The position numbers and the translations under genes are program-made. DNA of 7,899 nucleotides from Actinomycetota bacterium (lineage in GTDB: Bacteria; Actinomycetota; Geothermincolia; Fen-727; Anoxymicrobiaceae). Numbering within the stretch: the stretch's first letter is position 1; each line of letters opens with the position of its first letter. The notes under the pieces were generated by a model. It was not told the origin of the DNA and ran no database searches. It saw nothing but the letters and a program-made list of their open reading frames with translations. Of this stretch, positions 4,701 through 7,899 are shown piece after piece. The DNA lies in contig PMDX01000084.1 in NCBI GenBank assembly GCA_003154635.1, positions 195-8,093 of the forward strand, written 5' to 3'.

Positions 4701-6158
4701 ATGGATATAAGGTCTCGACTCAAGAACCTCAACGAACTGCAGATGAGCACCTTGCTCTCGGCCATCGGGCTGGGCGTCATGACTTTGATGCTTTTCGTCT
4801 GCATATTCCGCGTAACCAATGCGACGGCTCTCGTCATAATCGCGAGCGCGGCCATTCTCGGGAGCGTATCGTTATTGACGGCGAGCCCCTGGAGGTATGC
4901 GCTCCTGGCCGCGTTGGTGGCAGCGCTTGCCGCGGAGCTCATCCTGCGAGAGCGAGTGAGCGGCCTCGTGGTTTTCTCCGTCCTTGCACGCTTTACCGTT
5001 ACCGGTCTACTCATCACGTTCTTCGGGACGCTCCTGATGGAGCGAGGTCACAATATCTACCTGGACATGAAGCGCCTTGCCTCCGAGAGGGAGCAGGCAC
5101 TGACGCAGTTGAGCAAGTGGTTGGCGCGTGGGACCGCCCTGTTCGTGGTCACAAGGACCATCAGCACCAAGAATCACCTGCAGGACGTCTTCACTGAAGG
5201 CCTCGCCGAAGCCAGGAAGGTTTTCAGAGCGGATTCCGGGCTCATCTACAGCTTCGACCCGAAGACCAACAGGCTTTCGATCGCGAGCTCTTTCGGCTAC
5301 AGCCCCGAGATCCTCGAGAAGATGAACAAGAAGTGGAGCACCTGGGGTGACGCGCTTTCTTGCGAAGCGTGCGTGCGCAGGGAACTGGTGGCCGTTGACG
5401 ACCTGTCCGCGGCTCCAAAATGCGATAATCTTCAGAAAGTCGAATCCGGCTCCAGCATATGTCTTCCCATCATGACCGAAGGCTCGTTGTGGGGGGTGCT
5501 GCACCTCCGGCGGAGCTTCCCCGACGCTTTCACGCGTGGAGACATCCAGTTCGCGGAAGCGATGGGATACCAGTTCGGACTGGCTATCCAGCGGTCCGCC
5601 CTTTTCGAGCAGGTCAACCTCCTGGCGATAACCGACCCTATCACGGAGCTTTACAACTATCGCAAGCTCATGCGCGACATGGACCGGGAGCTCGTCAGAT
5701 CGAAACGTTACCGACGGCCGTTCTCGTTTATCATGGCCGACATCGACCACTTCAAACAGGTTAACGACAGTCGTGGGCACCTCGCTGGAGACGCCGCACT
5801 GCGCGAGGTTGCGCGCACGCTCGAAGATGGTCGCCGCGAGGTCGACCGAGTGTACCGTTACGCCGGGGACGAGTTCTGCCTTCTGCTTCCTGAGACCGAC
5901 CTGCCTGAGGCGTTCGAACTCGCTGACAAGCTCCGGCGCATGGTCGAGGCGCTTTACATACGCGCGGATGGCCAGGACGAGCCCGTTCGTACAACCATCA
6001 GCGCCGGGGTCACCTCTTTTTCAGACGCCCTTCACCAGGTGAACGACCTGATCTCCCAAGCGGACCAGGCACTCTATCTCGCCAAAGAGCGGGGGCGAAA
6101 CCGCGTCGTCGCTTATTCCGACTCGGATCGTCTCCCGGACAGGGTCGACCGGGTCTAG
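4701..6158 (+). CDS. membrane GAF-GGDEF diguanylate cyclase (485 aa)
   Basis: Predicted to condense two GTP into the second messenger cyclic di-GMP at the inner face of the membrane. Four hydrophobic helices lie at about 18-37, 42-60, 66-81 and 88-112. A charged helical linker (114-140) leads to a GAF sensor domain (about 145-300). A GGDEF domain follows (about 306-470): TDPITELYNYRKL, ADIDHFKQVND with the first metal Asp, GHLAGDAAL, and signature AGDEF (388-392). Ala in the first position is a common variant compatible with activity. An inhibitory I-site RxxD (Arg379-Asp382) lies exactly five residues before the signature, so feedback inhibition by product is likely. The GAF domain carries Cys221, Cys224 (CxxC), Cys241 and Cys254, a possible metal or redox site. 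The start is ATG 4701, directly after a promoter and with no Shine-Dalgarno. The frame is open back to 4506, but that stretch overlaps the esterase gene. No EAL or HD-GYP partner is visible in the window. Confidence 0.9.
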   Translation: MDIRSRLKNLNELQMSTLLSAIGLGVMTLMLFVCIFRVTNATALVIIASAAILGSVSLLTASPWRYALLAALVAALAAELILRERVSGLVVFSVLARFTVTGLLITFFGTLLMERGHNIYLDMKRLASEREQALTQLSKWLARGTALFVVTRTISTKNHLQDVFTEGLAEARKVFRADSGLIYSFDPKTNRLSIASSFGYSPEILEKMNKKWSTWGDALSCEACVRRELVAVDDLSAAPKCDNLQKVESGSSICLPIMTEGSLWGVLHLRRSFPDAFTRGDIQFAEAMGYQFGLAIQRSALFEQVNLLAITDPITELYNYRKLMRDMDRELVRSKRYRRPFSFIMADIDHFKQVNDSRGHLAGDAALREVARTLEDGRREVDRVYRYAGDEFCLLLPETDLPEAFELADKLRRMVEALYIRADGQDEPVRTTISAGVTSFSDALHQVNDLISQADQALYLAKERGRNRVVAYSDSDRLPDRVDRV

Positions 6159-6400
6159 ATTCTCAACCAACCTTTTCCCATCACTTCCCCTTCATGAGTA
6201 ATGCGCGCATGGACCATCGGGAGGAGCGGGGGCGGTCTCGTCGAATTCCAAAGCAGATCAACGAGGGCACAAGGATTCCGGCAAGCCTCTCGGGGTTTCG
6301 CCAGTTATTAACCCGTGAGCACAGTTTGATCTCCTGGAACGGCCGAATCTCCGGTACGGTCCCCTATGTGCTCGGCGCGAAGAATGGAAGGGAGTCCGCC
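6159..6400 (+). other. noncoding gap with the ribosome-binding site of the next gene
   Basis: This 242-bp stretch follows the cyclase stop. An in-frame ATG at 6194 would extend the next protein by 69 residues, but that sequence is rich in Arg, Gly and Ser with no domain-like pattern and looks noncoding. GGAAGGGAG (6386-6394) lies 6 bases before GTG 6401 and sets the start. A weak inverted repeat, GGGTT (6293-6297) with AACCC (6310-6314), is present. I see no convincing terminator, promoter or riboswitch. Confidence 0.55.
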
Positions 6401-7726
6401 GTGGAAGACGACAAAGGTTCACAAGAGCAAGTCGACTCACCTCCAATCGTGGATCTCGAGAAGCTCAGGGCCGAAAACGAAGAGCTCAAGACCAGGCTTG
6501 CAAAGCAGGACAGGCACAAAGAGCGGGGCGGATTCTGGCGCCGGTTCACCGTGTGGCTGCTCATCATCCTCGCGTGTATCTTCTCGGTGCTGGGCGCGCT
6601 TTCGGCTTGGGTCAAGACCACCACCCTGGACACCGGCACCTTCGTCAGCACCGTAGCACCGCTTGTCAAGAATGACGCGGTCGCCAGGGCGGTAAGCGAG
6701 GCGGCGGTCCAGCAACTTTTCGCCAAATACGACGTCACCGGCCAGATAAAAGCGGGACTGAACGACATCTCCGATGCGGTGCAGAACCTCAGGCCTGCAA
6801 ACCTCCCCATTCCGAACATCAACCTCTCGATAATCGCGGAACCTGTCTCGAACGGACTGCAGACGTTCGCCAGCAAAGCCGCTCAAAAGATCCTCCAGAG
6901 CGACACGTTCTACAAGGTTTGGGTGAAAACCCTCACTGTGGCCCACACCGCGGCGGTTAATATCCTAACCGGCAATAAGAACGCGGTCGTCACCAGCAAG
7001 GGAGACAAGATAGTCCTGAACATCTCGCCCCTCATCAACCGTGTGAAGACGCGGCTGGTCGATGCGGGCCTCACTTTCCTCAACAACGTAAAGGTTCCTG
7101 CCAACGTCGGCCAGGTCACGCTCTTCACCGCCAAGCAACTGGGCGCGGCGCAGGGTATGGTCCACCTCCTGGAGACGCTCAGCTGGGTGTTCCCGCTGCT
7201 CGCGTTCATCTGCTTCTTACTCGCGGCGGTGATCGCCAGAAATCGGCGGAAAGCTCTCCTCAGAGAGGGAATCGGCCTTGCCATCGCTATGCTGGTAGTC
7301 CTGATCATCGGCAGGGTCGCGCACAATCAGCTGATCGGCCTCGTCAAGAAACCGGACAACCTGGCCGCGGCAAACGTAATCTGGAGCACCCTCATAAACG
7401 GGTTGAGGCAGGGACTCTGGGCCGCGTTCGCGCTCGGCGTGGTGGTCGCCGTGGGAGCCGCTCTCGCGGGGCCCTCAAGGTGGGCCGTCTGGACCCGGGA
7501 ACATGTTGCCGACTTCTTCACGAACTGGCGCGAGAGGCGGGAAGGCAAGAAGGGCAAGACCCCGTTCTCACTGTTCATGGACGAGTACGCCTGGTGGTTC
7601 CGAATCGGCGGCCTGGTGCTGGCGGTCATAATCCTGGCGGTACTTCCGAACATCTCCGGGCTCGCTGTCATTGTCACTGGGATCGTTCTGCTGATATACC
7701 TGGGTGTGCTTGAGCTGCTCCGATGA
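6401..7726 (+). CDS. polytopic membrane protein with coiled-coil N-terminus and large soluble domain, unknown function (441 aa)
   Basis: The function is not known. Residues 16-35 form a short heptad-like coiled coil (DLEKLRAENEELKTRL), followed by a basic patch and a first membrane helix (about 50-70). A domain of about 190 residues (72-260) follows, starting TTTLDTGTFVSTVAPLVKNDAV. It is largely helical, with a Pro/Asn-rich segment at 132-145, and probably lies outside the membrane. Five further helices are at about 261-280, 290-305, 338-357, 401-415 and 420-437. A basic loop (365-387, with RERREGKKGK) should face the cytoplasm, which puts the N-terminus inside and the large domain outside. 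Proteins with one helix, a domain opening with a TLDT-x-x-(F/Y)V-x-TVAPL pattern and a helical C-terminal block are common, unannotated membrane proteins in Actinomycetota. GTG 6401 is chosen because of the Shine-Dalgarno 6 bases upstream. The neighbouring cyclase and pilus gene hint at surface function, but only by position. Confidence 0.75.
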   Translation: MEDDKGSQEQVDSPPIVDLEKLRAENEELKTRLAKQDRHKERGGFWRRFTVWLLIILACIFSVLGALSAWVKTTTLDTGTFVSTVAPLVKNDAVARAVSEAAVQQLFAKYDVTGQIKAGLNDISDAVQNLRPANLPIPNINLSIIAEPVSNGLQTFASKAAQKILQSDTFYKVWVKTLTVAHTAAVNILTGNKNAVVTSKGDKIVLNISPLINRVKTRLVDAGLTFLNNVKVPANVGQVTLFTAKQLGAAQGMVHLLETLSWVFPLLAFICFLLAAVIARNRRKALLREGIGLAIAMLVVLIIGRVAHNQLIGLVKKPDNLAAANVIWSTLINGLRQGLWAAFALGVVVAVGAALAGPSRWAVWTREHVADFFTNWRERREGKKGKTPFSLFMDEYAWWFRIGGLVLAVIILAVLPNISGLAVIVTGIVLLIYLGVLELLR

Positions 7727-7746
7727 CGAAATATTGGGCATGAAGC

Positions 7747-7899
7747 CTAGCGAATCGCCAGGGTCTCCTCGACGGGCAGGCCCATCTGCTTGGCCATCAG
7801 GATAAAATCGTGAGGCTGGTTCGAAGCTTTCATCGCGGTCTGGAAGTCGATGAGGCCGTCGGCGTAGAGCGACACCAGCGACTGGTTGAACGTCTGCAT
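7747..7899 (-). CDS. pilT: type IV pilus retraction ATPase PilT, C-terminal end (cut by window)
   Basis: Only the last 50 residues are present. They begin at the window edge with MQTFNQSLVSLYADGLIDF, the conserved C-terminal block of PilT/PilU-type ATPases, in which the hexamer's tail carries the MQTF-x-QSL motif followed by a Leu-Tyr-x-x-Gly-Leu-Ile helix and an Ala-rich Asn-x-x-(D/E)-F/L segment. The enzyme powers depolymerisation of the pilus and twitching or DNA uptake from the cytoplasmic face of the membrane. The Met at 7899 is internal to the family, so the gene continues to the right. The stop TAG is at 7747-7749, 20 bp from the stop of the convergent membrane protein gene. The Walker motifs are outside the window, so PilT versus PilU cannot be settled. 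Confidence 0.82.
   Translation of the reverse strand: MQTFNQSLVSLYADGLIDFQTAMKASNQPHDFILMAKQMGLPVEETLAIR

Noticed and set aside
5007..5780. Long open frame (257 codons) on the minus strand across the cyclase gene
   Set aside because: It lies antisense to a gene with clear GAF and GGDEF motifs. Its translation has no domain pattern, and such shadow frames are common in GC-rich DNA.
6255..6320. Faint resemblance to a riboswitch (GGGCAC and GGCAAGCC blocks) ahead of the membrane protein gene
   Set aside because: The blocks do not match the GEMM c-di-GMP aptamer core or any other class I know, and no consistent stem set could be drawn.
6194..6400. N-terminal extension of the membrane protein from ATG 6194
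   Set aside because: GTG 6401 has a good ribosome-binding site 6 bases upstream. The extension looks noncoding and ATG 6194 has no such site.
6364..6946. Two overlapping minus-strand frames (169-170 codons) across the membrane protein gene
   Set aside because: Both are shadows of the plus-strand coding frame. The translations are low-complexity, rich in Ser or Arg, with no start signal.

Overview
This is a GC-rich window (about 60% by eye) of bacterial chromosome, densely packed with genes. It most likely comes from Actinomycetota, and probably from a deep-branching, uncultured or environmental lineage. The pointers are an actinobacterial-type myo-inositol-1-phosphate synthase, a membrane protein of a type common in actinobacterial genomes, two apparently leaderless genes, and the tail of a PilT-type pilus ATPase. 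No mobile element, CRISPR array, rRNA or tRNA gene is visible, and base use looks even throughout.

Left part (1-810, + strand): the 3' end of an inositol-1-phosphate synthase gene is followed by a small uncharacterised gene with a TTG start. A perfect DnaA-box nonamer (TTATCCACA, 778-786) lies in the 33-bp gap where these genes meet the oppositely oriented pair.

Second part (811-2222, - strand): a two-gene operon is transcribed leftward. A UDP-glucuronate decarboxylase (UDP-xylose synthase) gene comes first, followed by a PaaI-type hotdog thioesterase gene. The two are 5 bp apart, and the thioesterase ribosome-binding site sits inside the last codons of the decarboxylase gene.

Divergent intergenic region (2223-2481): it carries two adjacent inverted repeats, a pair of 10-bp direct repeats, and an extended -10 promoter firing rightward.

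Third part (2482-4602, + strand): two alpha/beta hydrolases form an operon. The first is membrane-anchored and the second is a soluble carboxylesterase/monoacylglycerol-lipase type. Both keep a complete Ser-Asp-His triad.

Fourth part (4603-7726, + strand): a sigma-70-like promoter (TTGACA-17-CATCAT) drives a four-helix GAF-GGDEF diguanylate cyclase. A 242-bp gap follows, then a polytopic membrane protein with a coiled-coil N-terminus and a large non-membrane domain of unknown function.

Right edge (7747-7899, - strand): the C-terminal 50 residues of a PilT-like type IV pilus retraction ATPase, converging on the membrane protein gene.

Common theme, as inference: most genes concern the cell envelope or surface behaviour (inositol phosphate, UDP-xylose, acyl-thioester and ester hydrolysis, c-di-GMP, pili). 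No single dedicated new system can be demonstrated. The most interesting points are the two genes whose promoters place the transcription start at or next to the start codon, the Cys-rich GAF sensor of the cyclase, and the unassigned membrane protein.
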